The notes: a model not told the origin generated them from the sequence alone. DNA of 54,772 nt from Dankookia rubra (GCF_004355005.1 NZ_SMSJ01000039.1:1-54772); one strand, 5' to 3'. Shown: positions 45,634-54,647, counted from the first letter of the stretch. Program-made: numbers and translations.

Positions 45634-46623
45634 ATGCGGGCAAGCGAGCGGGGCGACCCGGTGCCGGCCGAGCCGGCCGGGATGCGGCTGATCCCCGGCG
45701 GCGGCTTCACCATGGGCTCCGACCGGCATTACCCGGAAGAGCGTCCCGCCCATCCGGTCCGGGTGGACGGATTCTGGATGGACGCCACCGCCGTCACCAA
45801 TGCCGACTACGCCCGCTTCGTCGCCGCGACCGGCTACCGGACGGTTGCGGAGCGCCCGCTGGACGCGGCGGCCTATCCCGGCGCCGATGCGGCGATGCTG
45901 GTGCCGGGCGCCCTGGTCTTCCGCATGACCGACGGGCCGGTCGATACCCGCGACCTCAGCGAATGGTGGCACTGGACCCCGGGCGCCTGCTGGCACCGGC
46001 CCGAAGGCCCCGGCAGCGGCATCGAGGAGCGCGGGCACCACCCGGTGGTGCAGGTCGCCTTCGAGGATGCCGAGGCCTATGCGCGCTGGGCCGGCAAGTC
46101 CCTGCCGACCGAGGCGGAATGGGAATACGCCGCCCGCGGCGGGCTGGAGGGCCGCGAATTCGTCTGGGGCGACGAACTGACGCCGGACGGGCTGCACCTG
46201 GCCAATACCTGGCAGGGCCCCTTCCCCTGGCGCAATTTCGCCAGCGATGGCTTCGAGCGGACCGCGCCCGTCGCCTCCTACCCGGCCAATGGCTTCGGGC
46301 TTTACGACATGGCCGGCAATGTCTGGGAATGGACCGCCGACTGGTTCGCAGCGCGGCATGCGGCCGACCCCGCCAAGCCCTGCTGCGCGCCGCTGAACCC
46401 GCGCGGCCCGGCGATGGAGGCCAGCTTCGACCCCGGCCAGCCCGCCATCGGCATACCCCGCAAGGTAATCAAGGGCGGCAGCTTCCTATGCGCGCCGAGC
46501 TATTGCCGGCGCTACCGGCCGGCCGCGCGCCACGCGCAGATGGTGGACACCGGCATGAGCCATATCGGCTTCCGCTGCGTGCTCCGCGACCCATCGCTAC
46601 CCTGGGGAGAGGACATTCCATGA
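45634..46623 (+). CDS. Formylglycine-generating enzyme (FGE-sulfatase family)
   Basis: 329 residues. Oxidises a cysteine in sulfatases to formylglycine, which sulfatases need for activity. The FGE fold motifs are MRLIPGGGFTMGSDRHYPEE, PVRVDGFWMDATAVTNADYARFVAATGYRT, HPVVQVAFEDAEAYARWAGKSLPTEAEWEYAARGG, NGFGLYDMAGNVWEWTADWF and KVIKGGSFLCAPSYCRRYRPAARH. The pair Cys286 and Cys291, five residues apart, corresponds to the active-site copper cysteines. It overlaps the sulfatase start by four bases. Cytoplasmic, no signal peptide, consistent with acting on a protein before Tat export. Confidence 0.93.
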   Translation: MRASERGDPVPAEPAGMRLIPGGGFTMGSDRHYPEERPAHPVRVDGFWMDATAVTNADYARFVAATGYRTVAERPLDAAAYPGADAAMLVPGALVFRMTDGPVDTRDLSEWWHWTPGACWHRPEGPGSGIEERGHHPVVQVAFEDAEAYARWAGKSLPTEAEWEYAARGGLEGREFVWGDELTPDGLHLANTWQGPFPWRNFASDGFERTAPVASYPANGFGLYDMAGNVWEWTADWFAARHAADPAKPCCAPLNPRGPAMEASFDPGQPAIGIPRKVIKGGSFLCAPSYCRRYRPAARHAQMVDTGMSHIGFRCVLRDPSLPWGEDIP

Positions 46624-48218
46624 GCAACGGACATTCACGCCGCGACCTGCTGCTCGGCGGCGGTGCGGCGATAGGCGCGGCGGCCACCGGCGGCACGCGG
46701 CTGGCGCAGGCGCAAGCACCGGCGGTGCCCGCCGGCCCAGCCGGGCGGCGGCCGAACATCGTGGTCATCTGGGGCGACGATGTCGGCTACTGGAACCTCA
46801 GCCACAACAACCGCGGCATGATGGGCTTCCGCACGCCGAACATCGACCGGATCTTCCAGGAAGGCATGACCTTCACCGACTACTACGCCGAGCAGTCCTG
46901 CACCGCGGGGCGGTCCGCCTTCATCACCGGCCAGGCGACCGTGCGCACCGGCCTGTCGAAGGTCGGCCTGCCCGGCGCCGAGGCGGGGATGAAGCCGCAG
47001 GACCCGACCATCGCCCGTATCCTGAAGGGCATGGGCTATGCCACCGGCCAGTTCGGCAAGAACCACCTCGGCGACCGCGACGAGCACCTGCCGACGATGC
47101 ATGGCTTCGACGAGTATTTCGGCAGCCTCTACCACCTCAACGCATCGGAGGAGCCGGAGAATGTCGATTACCCGAAGAACCCGGATTTCCTGAAGCGCTT
47201 CGGCCCGCGCGGCGTGCTCAACACCCGCGCCATGCCGGACGGCAGCCAGACGATCGAGGATACCGGCCCCCTCACCCGCAAGCGGATGGAGACGATCGAC
47301 GACGAAATCCTGGCGAAGACCACCGACTTCATCAAGCGGAAGGCCGGCGGCCCCGAGCCCTTCTTCGTTTGGCACAACTCGACCCTGATGCATTTCCGCA
47401 CCCATGTGCCGGAGGCCTACAAGGGCAAGTCGGAGCTCAGCTTCTACGCCGACGGCATGCTGCAGCACGACGATCATGTCGGCGCCATCCTGACGCAGCT
47501 CGACGACCTCGGCCTGGCGCAGGATACCATCGTCATCTACGGCACCGACAACGGGCCGCACTACAATGCCTGGCCGGATGCGGGCATCACCCCCTTCCGG
47601 TCGGAGAAGAACTCCAACTGGGAAGGCGCCTTCCGGGTGCCCTTCGCCATCCGCTGGCCGGGCCGCGTCGCGCCGAACAGCGTGAGCAACCAGATCGTCT
47701 CCAATCTCGACTGGTTCCCGACCCTGGTCGCCGCGGCCGGCGAGGCCGAGATCAAGGCCAAGCTGCTGGCCGGCTTCACCACCCAGGGCAAGACGTACAA
47801 GGTCCACCTGGACGGCTACAACATCCTGCCGATGCTGACCGGCCAGACCGCAGAGAGCCCGCGGAAAGAGTTCTTCTACTTCAACGACGACGGCCAAATG
47901 GTGGCGATGCGCTACGAGCGCTGGAAGGTCGTCTTCCTCGAGCAGCGGGCGCATGGCTTCGGCGTCTGGCAGGACCCCTTCGTGCCGCTCCGCGCGCCGA
48001 AGCTGCTGGACCTGCGCATGGACCCCTTCGAGCGCGCGGATACCGACAGCAACACCTACAACGACTGGTACATGGACCGCATCTTCCTGCTGGTCCCGGC
48101 CCAGGCCATGGCGAAGCAGTTCTACGAGACCTTCAAGGAATTCCCGCCACGCCAGCGGCCCGATGCCTTCAACCTCGACGCCGTGCTGCGCAGCATGGAA
48201 CAGGCCGGCAGCCGCTGA
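46620..48218 (+). CDS. Arylsulfatase-type sulfatase, Tat-exported
   Basis: 532 residues. The N-terminus has a twin-arginine signal (SRRDLLLGGGAAIGAAATGG). The sulfatase domain follows: PNIVVIWGDDVGYWNL with metal Asp53 and Asp54, the modification motif CTAGR with Cys94 (C-x-A-x-R), GKNHLGDRDEHLPTMHGFDEYFG, and YGTDNGPHYNAWPDAG. Cys94 should be converted to formylglycine by the enzyme encoded just upstream, then the folded enzyme exported through Tat. Substrate is not readable; YWNLSHNNRGMMG resembles arylsulfatases with bulky substrates. Start overlaps the FGE stop (ATGA). Confidence 0.94.
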   Translation: MSNGHSRRDLLLGGGAAIGAAATGGTRLAQAQAPAVPAGPAGRRPNIVVIWGDDVGYWNLSHNNRGMMGFRTPNIDRIFQEGMTFTDYYAEQSCTAGRSAFITGQATVRTGLSKVGLPGAEAGMKPQDPTIARILKGMGYATGQFGKNHLGDRDEHLPTMHGFDEYFGSLYHLNASEEPENVDYPKNPDFLKRFGPRGVLNTRAMPDGSQTIEDTGPLTRKRMETIDDEILAKTTDFIKRKAGGPEPFFVWHNSTLMHFRTHVPEAYKGKSELSFYADGMLQHDDHVGAILTQLDDLGLAQDTIVIYGTDNGPHYNAWPDAGITPFRSEKNSNWEGAFRVPFAIRWPGRVAPNSVSNQIVSNLDWFPTLVAAAGEAEIKAKLLAGFTTQGKTYKVHLDGYNILPMLTGQTAESPRKEFFYFNDDGQMVAMRYERWKVVFLEQRAHGFGVWQDPFVPLRAPKLLDLRMDPFERADTDSNTYNDWYMDRIFLLVPAQAMAKQFYETFKEFPPRQRPDAFNLDAVLRSMEQAGSR

Positions 48219-48226
48219 GAGCCGCG

Positions 48227-48254
48227 CGCCCGCCGCTTATCCTGGCGGCGGGCG
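48227..48254. terminator. Hairpin between convergent sulfatase and YeeE genes
   Basis: CGCCCGCCGC, loop TTATCCTG, GCGGCGGGCG: perfect ten-base stem between two convergent genes, nine bases after the sulfatase stop. No T run, so the terminator role rests on position. Confidence 0.6.
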
Positions 48255-48275
48255 ACCCATCCCATGTCCCGAAGC

Positions 48276-49508
48276 TCAGCAGCCGGTCTGCCGCGGCGTC
48301 CGCTCCACCTCCAGCCCGAACAGCGGCCGCAGGCGGGTGCCGATGACGCTGCCGGCGAAAGCCATGGCCATCCAAACCCAGCCATGCAGGCTGCCGGAAG
48401 CGATGCCGGAGAAATAGGCGCCGATGTTGCAGCCATAGGCCAGCCGCGCGCCGTAGCCGAGCATGACGCCGCCGATCACCGCCGCCAGCGCCGAGCGCAG
48501 CGGCACGCGGAGGCTCGGCGAGAACCGCCCCGCCAGGGCGGAGGCCAGCAGCGCCCCGAGCACGATGCCGAAATCCATCACCGAGGTGACGTCGCGCAGC
48601 ACGCTGCCGGCGAGCGCGGCCTGGCCCTGCGGCGCGGACCAGTAGGGCCAGCTCGCCGCGTCGATCCCGACCGCCATCGCCGCCTTGGAGCCCCAGAGGG
48701 CGAAGGCGGAGGTGATGCCCCATGGCTTGCCCGCGAGCGCCAGCGTGGCGAAGTTCAGCAGCGCCAGCGCCACCGCGCCGGCGAGGATCGGCCAGGGCCC
48801 CCGCAGGACGCGGGCGAGCCCGGCCCGCGGCGCCGGCCTCGCCGCGGCCGTCGCACCATGCCGCCGCCGTTCCAGCCACAGCGTGCCGGCGGCGATCAGC
48901 GCGAAGAGCAGCAGGTTGGCCGCCAGCGCCGGCGCCACGCCCCACGCCTTCACCAGGGAGATCGGGGCCAGGTGCCATTGCGCCGCCCACCAGTGGAAAT
49001 GCGCCGCGCCCAGTGCCGAGCCGGCGATGAAGGCCGCGAGCGTGAGCAGCATCCGCACCGAGCCGCCGCCCACCGTGTAGAGCGTGCCGGAGGCGCAGCC
49101 GCCGCCGATCTGCATGCCGATGCCGAAGACGAAGGCGCCGAACAGCAGCGAGACGCCGATGGGCGAGACATTGCCGGTGACCGGCTGTCCCCAGAGCGAA
49201 CCGGCCGAGAGGGCGGGGAAGAACAGCAACACGGCGATGGCGAGCATGACCATCTGCGCCCGCAGCCCCTCCCCCCGGCGGTCCGAGATGAAGACCCGCC
49301 AGGCCGAGGTGAAGCCGAAGGCCGCGTGGTAGAGCACGAGGCCGAGCGATGCCCCGAGCAGGTAGAGCGCTGCCTGGCGCGGGCTGACCGCCTGCCCGAT
49401 CGCCAGCGCGCCGAGGATCAGCAGGGCGCCGGCGCCGAGCGCGGCGGGGGAATGGATGCCGGCCGGCCGCGCCAGGGATGGCGCGGCGGCGAGGTTGGTG
49501 GCGGACAT
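48276..49508 (-). CDS. YeeE/YedE-family sulfur (thiosulfate) transporter
   Basis: 410 residues, about ten transmembrane helices in two halves. Conserved Cys-containing motifs MQIGGGCASGTLYTVGGG (Cys138) and LGYGARLAYGCNIGAYFSG (Cys360) match YeeE/TsuA-type thiosulfate importers, in which such cysteines pass the substrate. It faces the sulfatase gene across a hairpin, and together with LysR and FGE it makes a sulfur-acquisition set. MSATN at 49508 was chosen (GGGAGG 11 bases upstream); a longer frame from 49562 exists. Confidence 0.9.
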   Translation of the reverse strand: MSATNLAAAPSLARPAGIHSPAALGAGALLILGALAIGQAVSPRQAALYLLGASLGLVLYHAAFGFTSAWRVFISDRRGEGLRAQMVMLAIAVLLFFPALSAGSLWGQPVTGNVSPIGVSLLFGAFVFGIGMQIGGGCASGTLYTVGGGSVRMLLTLAAFIAGSALGAAHFHWWAAQWHLAPISLVKAWGVAPALAANLLLFALIAAGTLWLERRRHGATAAARPAPRAGLARVLRGPWPILAGAVALALLNFATLALAGKPWGITSAFALWGSKAAMAVGIDAASWPYWSAPQGQAALAGSVLRDVTSVMDFGIVLGALLASALAGRFSPSLRVPLRSALAAVIGGVMLGYGARLAYGCNIGAYFSGIASGSLHGWVWMAMAFAGSVIGTRLRPLFGLEVERTPRQTGC

Positions 49509-49668
49509 GCCGAGGGGAGCCTCCCGATGGGGTCGGGACGCAGCCGTCCCGCTGCCGGCCATATGGCATGGCGGACGGGCCTATTTCACTGGCACTTCCC
49601 GCGCGCTAGCAGAAACCCCGCCATCCGTCGCGGACATGGCTTCAATACCACGTCCGCGACGCGCGAAA

Positions 49669-51147
49669 TCAGGTCCCGATGCCGCCGATCGCCAGGTACT
49701 TCACCTCGAGGTACTCCTCGATGCCGTAATGGCTGCCCTCGCGCCCCAGGCCGCTTTCCTTGACGCCGCCGAAGGGCGCCACCTCGGTGCTGATCAGCCC
49801 CTCGTTGATGCCGATCATGCCGCTCTCGATCGCCTCCGCCACGCGGAAGATCCGGCCGACATCGCGGCTGTAGAAATAGGCCGCGAGGCCGAAGGGCGTG
49901 TCGTTGGCGAGCGCGATCGCCTCCTCCTCCGTCTTGAAGCGGAACAGCGGGGCGACCGGGCCGAAGGTCTCCTCGTTGAACACGAGGCTCTCGCGCACGA
50001 CGTCGGTCAGGATGGTCGGCTGGTAGAAATTGCCGGGCCGGTCGGCGCGCTTGCCGCCCGTCAGCACCTTGGCGCCCTTCTGCAGCGCGTCGGCGACGTG
50101 CTCCTCCACCTTCTTCACGGCATCGGCATTGATCAGCGGGCCCTGGGTGACGCCCGGCTCCATCCCGTCGCCGACCTTCAGGGCCTCCACCGCCGCCTTC
50201 AGCTTGGCGGCGAAGGCGTCGTAGACGCCGTCCTGCACCAGCAGCCGGTTGGCGCAGACGCAGGTCTGCCCGGTGTTGCGGTACTTGCTGGCCATGGCGC
50301 CCTGCACCGCGGCGTCGAGGTCGGCATCGTCGAAGACGATGAAGGGCGCGTTGCCGCCGAGCTCCATGCTGGTCTTCTTGATGGTCGGCGCGCATTGCGC
50401 CAGTAGCAGCCGGCCGACATCGGTGGAGCCGGTGAAGGTCAGCTTGCGCACCAAGGGGTTCGAGGTCAGCTCCTTGCCCGTCTCGCCGGAGGGGCCGGTG
50501 ATGACGTTGCAGACGCCAGGCGGCATGCCCGCGCGCGCGGCGAGAACCGCGATCGCCAGCGCGCTGAACGGGGTCTGGCTGGCCGGGCGGATCACGCCGG
50601 TGCAGCCTGCGGCCCAGCCAGGCCCGGTCTTCCGCGTGATCATCGCGGCCGGGAAGTTCCAGGGCGTGATCGCGGCGAAGACGCCGATCGGCTCCTTCGT
50701 CACCAGCACGCGGCGGCCCTTGGCATTCTGCGGGATGGTGTCGCCGTAGACCCGCTTGCCCTCCTCGGCGAACCATTCGATGAAGCTGGCGGCATAGGCG
50801 ATCTCGCCCTTGCTCTCGGCCAGCGGCTTGCCCTGCTCGGCGGTCATGATGGCGGCGAGGTCGTCGGTATTCGCCAGCATCAGGTCGAAGAGCTTGCGCA
50901 GGATCGCCGCGCGGTCCTTGGCCAGCATGGCGCGCCAGCCCTTCTGCGCGGCATGCGCCGCCTCGATGGCGCGGCGGGTCTCGGCGGCGCCCATGGCAGG
51001 GACGCGGCCGACGACGGCGCCGGTCGAGGGATTGCGCACCTCCAGCGTCCTGCCGCTATCGGCCTGGACCCACTCGCCGTTGATGCAGTTCGCCTGGCGG
51101 AAAAGCTCGGGGTCCTTCAGCGGCAGGCTCGTGATGGCGTCCAACAT
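49669..51147 (-). CDS. gabD: Succinate-semialdehyde dehydrogenase-like aldehyde dehydrogenase
   Basis: 492-residue NAD(P)-dependent enzyme of the GabD group. PWNFPAAMITRKTGPGWAAGCT, the catalytic Glu262 in MELGGNAPFIVFDDADLD and Cys296 in NTGQTCVCANR are present, and the ending EVAPFGGVKESGLGREGSHYGIEEYLEVKYL is GabD-like. One oddity: the usual VLKPA motif reads VIRPAS, with Arg187 in place of the conserved lysine that contacts the cofactor ribose. It is divergent from the Bug-cyclase cluster, which hints at use of an organic acid. Exact substrate uncertain. Confidence 0.88.
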   Translation of the reverse strand: MLDAITSLPLKDPELFRQANCINGEWVQADSGRTLEVRNPSTGAVVGRVPAMGAAETRRAIEAAHAAQKGWRAMLAKDRAAILRKLFDLMLANTDDLAAIMTAEQGKPLAESKGEIAYAASFIEWFAEEGKRVYGDTIPQNAKGRRVLVTKEPIGVFAAITPWNFPAAMITRKTGPGWAAGCTGVIRPASQTPFSALAIAVLAARAGMPPGVCNVITGPSGETGKELTSNPLVRKLTFTGSTDVGRLLLAQCAPTIKKTSMELGGNAPFIVFDDADLDAAVQGAMASKYRNTGQTCVCANRLLVQDGVYDAFAAKLKAAVEALKVGDGMEPGVTQGPLINADAVKKVEEHVADALQKGAKVLTGGKRADRPGNFYQPTILTDVVRESLVFNEETFGPVAPLFRFKTEEEAIALANDTPFGLAAYFYSRDVGRIFRVAEAIESGMIGINEGLISTEVAPFGGVKESGLGREGSHYGIEEYLEVKYLAIGGIGT

Positions 51148-51270
51148 GGCCGGTCTCCTTCCCTGGGGTTCCGCGCAAGATAGGGCGGGCGGGGGCCGCT
51201 GTCAGGGGCGGCCACTTCCGCGCGCCCGGTGCCTGGCCTAGCCTGCCCGCAACGAAGCAGGAGGAACGCC

Positions 51271-52221
51271 ATGCGCCGCGCCCGGATGCGTGCCGCCGCG
51301 CTGATGCTGGCGCTGGCGCCGGTCGCCGCCGCCGCCTACCCCGACCGCCCCGTCACCGTCATCAACCCCTACGCTACCGGCAGCCAGGCCGATGCGACCG
51401 CCCGCGCGCTGTCGGACGGGCTCGCGGCGCAACTCGGCCAGCCCGTGGTGGTGACGAACCGCGAGGGCGGATCGGGCGTCGTCGGCCTGCGCGTGCTGGC
51501 GGCCAGCCCACCGGATGGCCATACCCTTGCCTTCTCCGCCCTGGTGCCGCTGACCATCCAGCCGCACCTGGTGCGCAACACCGGGCTCGGCCCCGATGCC
51601 GTGGCACCCATCTGCAACGTCACCGAGAACATTCTCGGCGTCATAGTCCGCGCCGACAGCCCCTGGCGGTCCCTGCCCGACATGGCCGCCGCGGCGCGGC
51701 ATAGGCCGGTAACCTATGGCTCGCCCGGTCCCAACTCGGCACCCTCGATCGGCATGGAGCGCATCCGCAGCGCGACCGGCGGCGACTACGTCCACGCCCC
51801 CTTCCGCGGCGACGCCGCCTCGCTGCTCGAGGTGAAGGCGGGGCGGCTTGATGCGGCGGCGATCGTCGTCGCCTCCGGCGTGCCGATGGCGCGGTCGGGG
51901 GAGATGCGGCTGATCGGCACCTTCTCGCTCCGCCGCCACCCCGAATTCCCCGGTGTGCCGACGGCGAGGGAACAGGGGATCGAGGCGGTGGAGCTCTCCG
52001 CCGCCGGCCTCTTCGCCCCGCGCGGCACGCCGGAGCCGGTGCTGGACCGGCTGGAGGCCGCCTGCCAGGCCGCCATGGCGACCGAGGGCTTCCGGACGCT
52101 CACCCAGCGCTGGGCGGTGCTGCCGGAATACCTCGGCCGGGCCGACTTCGCCCGGCGCCTCGCGGACCACTTCACCGACCATGCCGAGGTGCTGCGCGCC
52201 CTCGGCGTGCAGCCCGAATAG
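51271..52221 (+). CDS. Bug/TctC-family periplasmic solute-binding protein
   Basis: 316 residues. Signal peptide (MRAAALMLALAPVAAAAYP region) and TctC/Bug motifs: YPDRPVTVINPYATGSQADATARALSDGLAAQLGQPVVVTNREGG, DGHTLAFSALVPLTIQPHL, and GSPGPNSAPSIGMERI. Such proteins bind carboxylates for tripartite tricarboxylate transporters, but no TctA/TctB membrane gene is in the window, so it is an orphan here. ATG chosen for AGGAGG in front. It precedes a cyclase gene at 11 bases and is probably cotranscribed with it. Confidence 0.88.
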   Translation: MRRARMRAAALMLALAPVAAAAYPDRPVTVINPYATGSQADATARALSDGLAAQLGQPVVVTNREGGSGVVGLRVLAASPPDGHTLAFSALVPLTIQPHLVRNTGLGPDAVAPICNVTENILGVIVRADSPWRSLPDMAAAARHRPVTYGSPGPNSAPSIGMERIRSATGGDYVHAPFRGDAASLLEVKAGRLDAAAIVVASGVPMARSGEMRLIGTFSLRRHPEFPGVPTAREQGIEAVELSAAGLFAPRGTPEPVLDRLEAACQAAMATEGFRTLTQRWAVLPEYLGRADFARRLADHFTDHAEVLRALGVQPE

Positions 52222-52232
52222 AGGAGACGCCC

Positions 52233-53021
52233 ATGCCTCGCCGCATCGTCGACATCTCGGTCGCCCTCAGGCAGGGGATCAAGTCTGACCCGCCCTGGGC
52301 GCTGCCGCAGATCGACTACCACGACCACCGGATGACCGCGCCGCCCATCGCGGAATACTTCGGCATCCGCCAGGACCAGCTGCCGGAGGGCAACTACGCC
52401 GCGCGCGAGCAGGCCCGGCTCTCGACCCATGCCGGGACGCATCTCGACAGCCCTTACCACTTCTTCCCGCGCCAGGACGAGGCGCTGGTGCCCGGCGGCC
52501 GCCCTTCGATGCGGATCGACGAGGTGCCGCTCGACTGGTGCTTCCAGCCCGGGGTGAAGCTGGATTTCCGCGCGCTGCCGGACGGCTACACCGTGCAGCC
52601 GGAGGACGTGGCGAAGGAGCTCGACCGCATCGGCCACGTGCTGAAGCCGCTCGAGATCGTCATGGTCAATACCCGCGCCGGCAGCCGGTACGGGGAGGAC
52701 GACTACATCGATGTCGGCTGCGGCATGGGGAAGGCGGCGACGCTGTTCCTGCTGGAACGCGGCATCCGCGTCTGCGGCACCGATGCCTGGTCCTGGGACG
52801 TCCCCTTCAGCGTGACGAAGCAGCGGCTGGCCGAGGGCGCCTCGCCCGACATCATCTGGGAGGGCCACCGCGCGGGGCGGGAGATCGGCTACTGCCACAT
52901 GGAGAAGCTGCACAACCTGGAAGCCCTGCCGGCGGACGGCTTCATGGTCGCCTGCTTCCCGGTGAAGGTGCACCGCGCCTCGGCCGGCTGGACCCGCGCG
53001 GTGGCCATCTTCGAGGAATAA
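52233..53021 (+). CDS. Cyclase-family (KynB-like) metal-dependent hydrolase
   Basis: 262 residues of the cyclase/arylformamidase family. The metal-binding signature HAGTHLDSPYHF at 66-77 is present, with a second motif in SVTKQRL...IIWEGHRAGREIGYCHMEKL and CFPVKVHRASAGWTRAVAIF at the end. Members open or close ring and amide bonds, including N-formylkynurenine. Between two Bug binding proteins, it may act on the imported compound. No signal peptide. Confidence 0.88.
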   Translation: MPRRIVDISVALRQGIKSDPPWALPQIDYHDHRMTAPPIAEYFGIRQDQLPEGNYAAREQARLSTHAGTHLDSPYHFFPRQDEALVPGGRPSMRIDEVPLDWCFQPGVKLDFRALPDGYTVQPEDVAKELDRIGHVLKPLEIVMVNTRAGSRYGEDDYIDVGCGMGKAATLFLLERGIRVCGTDAWSWDVPFSVTKQRLAEGASPDIIWEGHRAGREIGYCHMEKLHNLEALPADGFMVACFPVKVHRASAGWTRAVAIFEE

Positions 53022-53025
53022 GGCC

Positions 53026-53047
53026 GGAGGAGAAGGTATTCTCCTCC
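53026..53047 (+). terminator. Hairpin after the cyclase gene
   Basis: GGAGGAGAA, GGTA, TTCTCCTCC: perfect nine-base stem five bases after the cyclase stop, followed by TGTTCCCC. It may end the first half of the cluster, before the second Bug gene. Confidence 0.65.
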
Positions 53048-53054
53048 TGTTCCC

Positions 53055-53164
53055 CTCATCTATTTCTCGAAGTCGGCTGCCGCCGCGCAGCGAATGCCGG
53101 ACTCCCAAAAAGGAGGGTGGGGTTCGGGGAGGGAATACTTTTCCCTCCCCGAGCTTGCCTGCCC
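53055..53164 (+). repeat. Dispersed repeat element, copy B
   Basis: Second copy of the element at 12241-12354, 41 kb away and in the same orientation. It shares CTCATCTATT, GCCGCGC.GC, ATGCCGGA.TC, AAAAGGAGG and GGGGAGGGAAT.CTTTTCCCT. The end forms a perfect ten-base stem (GGGGAGGGAA at 53126-53135 with TTCCCTCCCC at 53141-53150). It lies between the cyclase and the second Bug gene. Confidence 0.75.
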
Positions 53165-53189
53165 CGAAAAGCAACACCCGGAGGAACCC

Positions 53190-54158
53190 ATGCCCACGCG
53201 CCGCACCCTGCTCGGGGCCCTCGCCGTCCTGCCCCAGGCCGCCCAGGCCGCCTGGCCGGAGCGGCCGATCCGGGTGATCGTCCCCTTTGCCGCCGGCGGC
53301 AATACCGACGTCATGGCCCGCACCGTGCTCGCCGCCATGGGCGAGACGCTCGGCCGCAGCTTCGTCGTCGAGAACCGCGCCGGCGGCGCCGGCAGCCTCG
53401 GCGCCGACCTCGCCGCCCGCGCCGCGCCGGATGGCTATACCCTGCTGGCAGGCTCCGGCGGCTCGCTTACCGCTAATCCGGTGCTGCAGGCCAACCTGTC
53501 CTACGACCCGCTGCGCGACTTCGCCCCCATCGGCCTGCTGGCCCGGGTGCCGAACGTGCTGATCCTCGCGCCACGGATGACGCAGAAATCCTGGCCGGAA
53601 TTGCTGGCCGCGGCCAAGGCGGCGCCGGGCAGCCTCAACATCGCCAGCCCAGCCATCGGCACCACCGGGCATTTCGCGCTCGAGCTGCTGAACCACGCGA
53701 CCGGCGCCGGGCTGGTGCACGTGCCCTATCGCGGCGGCGGCTCCCTGGTCGCCGACCTGCTGGCGGGGAATTTCGACGGCGCGATCCTCGAGCTCTCCAC
53801 CGCCCTGCCGCTGCACCAGGAAGGCAAGGCGCGCATCCTGGCGGTGGCGGCGGAAGCGCGGGTGCCGCAGATGCCGGAGGTCCCGACCTTCATCGAGGGC
53901 GGCGTGCCCGGCTTCACCAGCACCAGCTTCACCGCCCTGCTCGGCCCCGCCCGCCTGCCGGCCGAGATCGTGGCGGCGCTGCGCGAGGCCGCGGTGCAGG
54001 CGCTGGCGACGTCCGCCGTCGCCCAGCGGCTCGTCTCGCTCGGCGCCACGCCGGCGACGCCGGCGGAGACGACGCCCGCAGGCCTCACCGCCTATCTGGT
54101 GGCGGAGTTGGCGCGCTATCGCCAGGCGGCGCTGCTGGCAGGGCTGCGGCCGCAATAG
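53190..54158 (+). CDS. Bug/TctC-family periplasmic solute-binding protein (second)
   Basis: 322 residues, signal peptide (RRTLLGALAVLPQAAQAAWP) and the same family signatures as the gene at 51271: RPIRVIVPFAAGGNTDVMARTVLAAMGETLGRSFVVENRAGGAGSLGADLAARAAPDGYTLL, then VHVPYRGGGSLVADLLAGNFD, the usual ligand-binding loop. It is only partly similar to the first Bug protein, so the two likely bind different ligands. GAGGAA lies upstream of the ATG. The gap to the cyclase gene holds repeat copy B. Confidence 0.9.
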   Translation: MPTRRTLLGALAVLPQAAQAAWPERPIRVIVPFAAGGNTDVMARTVLAAMGETLGRSFVVENRAGGAGSLGADLAARAAPDGYTLLAGSGGSLTANPVLQANLSYDPLRDFAPIGLLARVPNVLILAPRMTQKSWPELLAAAKAAPGSLNIASPAIGTTGHFALELLNHATGAGLVHVPYRGGGSLVADLLAGNFDGAILELSTALPLHQEGKARILAVAAEARVPQMPEVPTFIEGGVPGFTSTSFTALLGPARLPAEIVAALREAAVQALATSAVAQRLVSLGATPATPAETTPAGLTAYLVAELARYRQAALLAGLRPQ

Positions 54159-54170
54159 CCGGCGGAGGCG

Positions 54171-54647
54171 TCAGCCCGCCTTCCGCTGGCTGTCGGCCAA
54201 CCCCTTGCCCATCAGCAGCTTGAGCTCGCCCGGATTGCCGCGGTGCTGCCGCATGATCCGGTAGGGCACGGCGGTGATCGCGGCGACGGCGTTCAGCTTG
54301 GCGGCAAGGTCGAGCGCGCCGAAGCGCTTGCCCTGTGCGCCGCGGTCGTGCAGCGCCGCCACGGCCTGCAGCGTCAGCGGCGGGATGCTGGCGTAGACCT
54401 GCTCGTGCTCCGGCGTGATGTCGGCGCGGGTCAGCAGGCGCGGCGTATTCACGGCGGCCGCCGGCCTTTGCGCATCCGGGCGCCCCGGCGCCAGGGCATC
54501 CGGCCGCCGCGTGGTGAGCTCGGCGCCCGGCAGGTCCAGCTCGGCGCCGTTGTCCTGCAGGATGTAGACGGTGCCGCCGTCGCATTCCAGCACGCGGCCG
54601 CTGCGTCCGCTGTCGCGGTGATAGACGATGGTGCCCTTCGGGAACAT
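54171..54647 (-). CDS. Conserved hypothetical protein next to glmS
   Basis: 158 residues. The N-terminus MFPKGTIVYHRDSGRSGRVLECDGGTVYILQDNGAELDLPGAEL looks like a small SH3-like barrel, similar in kind to CarD/DUF3553-type domains; the C-terminal half (RADITPEHEQVYASIPPLTLQAVAALHDR...LDLAAKLNAVAAITAVPYRIMRQHRGNPGELKLLMGKGL) is helical and rich in conserved-looking residues. No membrane or export signal. I cannot name its function; location directly downstream of glmS may be meaningful. Confidence 0.7.
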   Translation of the reverse strand: MFPKGTIVYHRDSGRSGRVLECDGGTVYILQDNGAELDLPGAELTTRRPDALAPGRPDAQRPAAAVNTPRLLTRADITPEHEQVYASIPPLTLQAVAALHDRGAQGKRFGALDLAAKLNAVAAITAVPYRIMRQHRGNPGELKLLMGKGLADSQRKAG

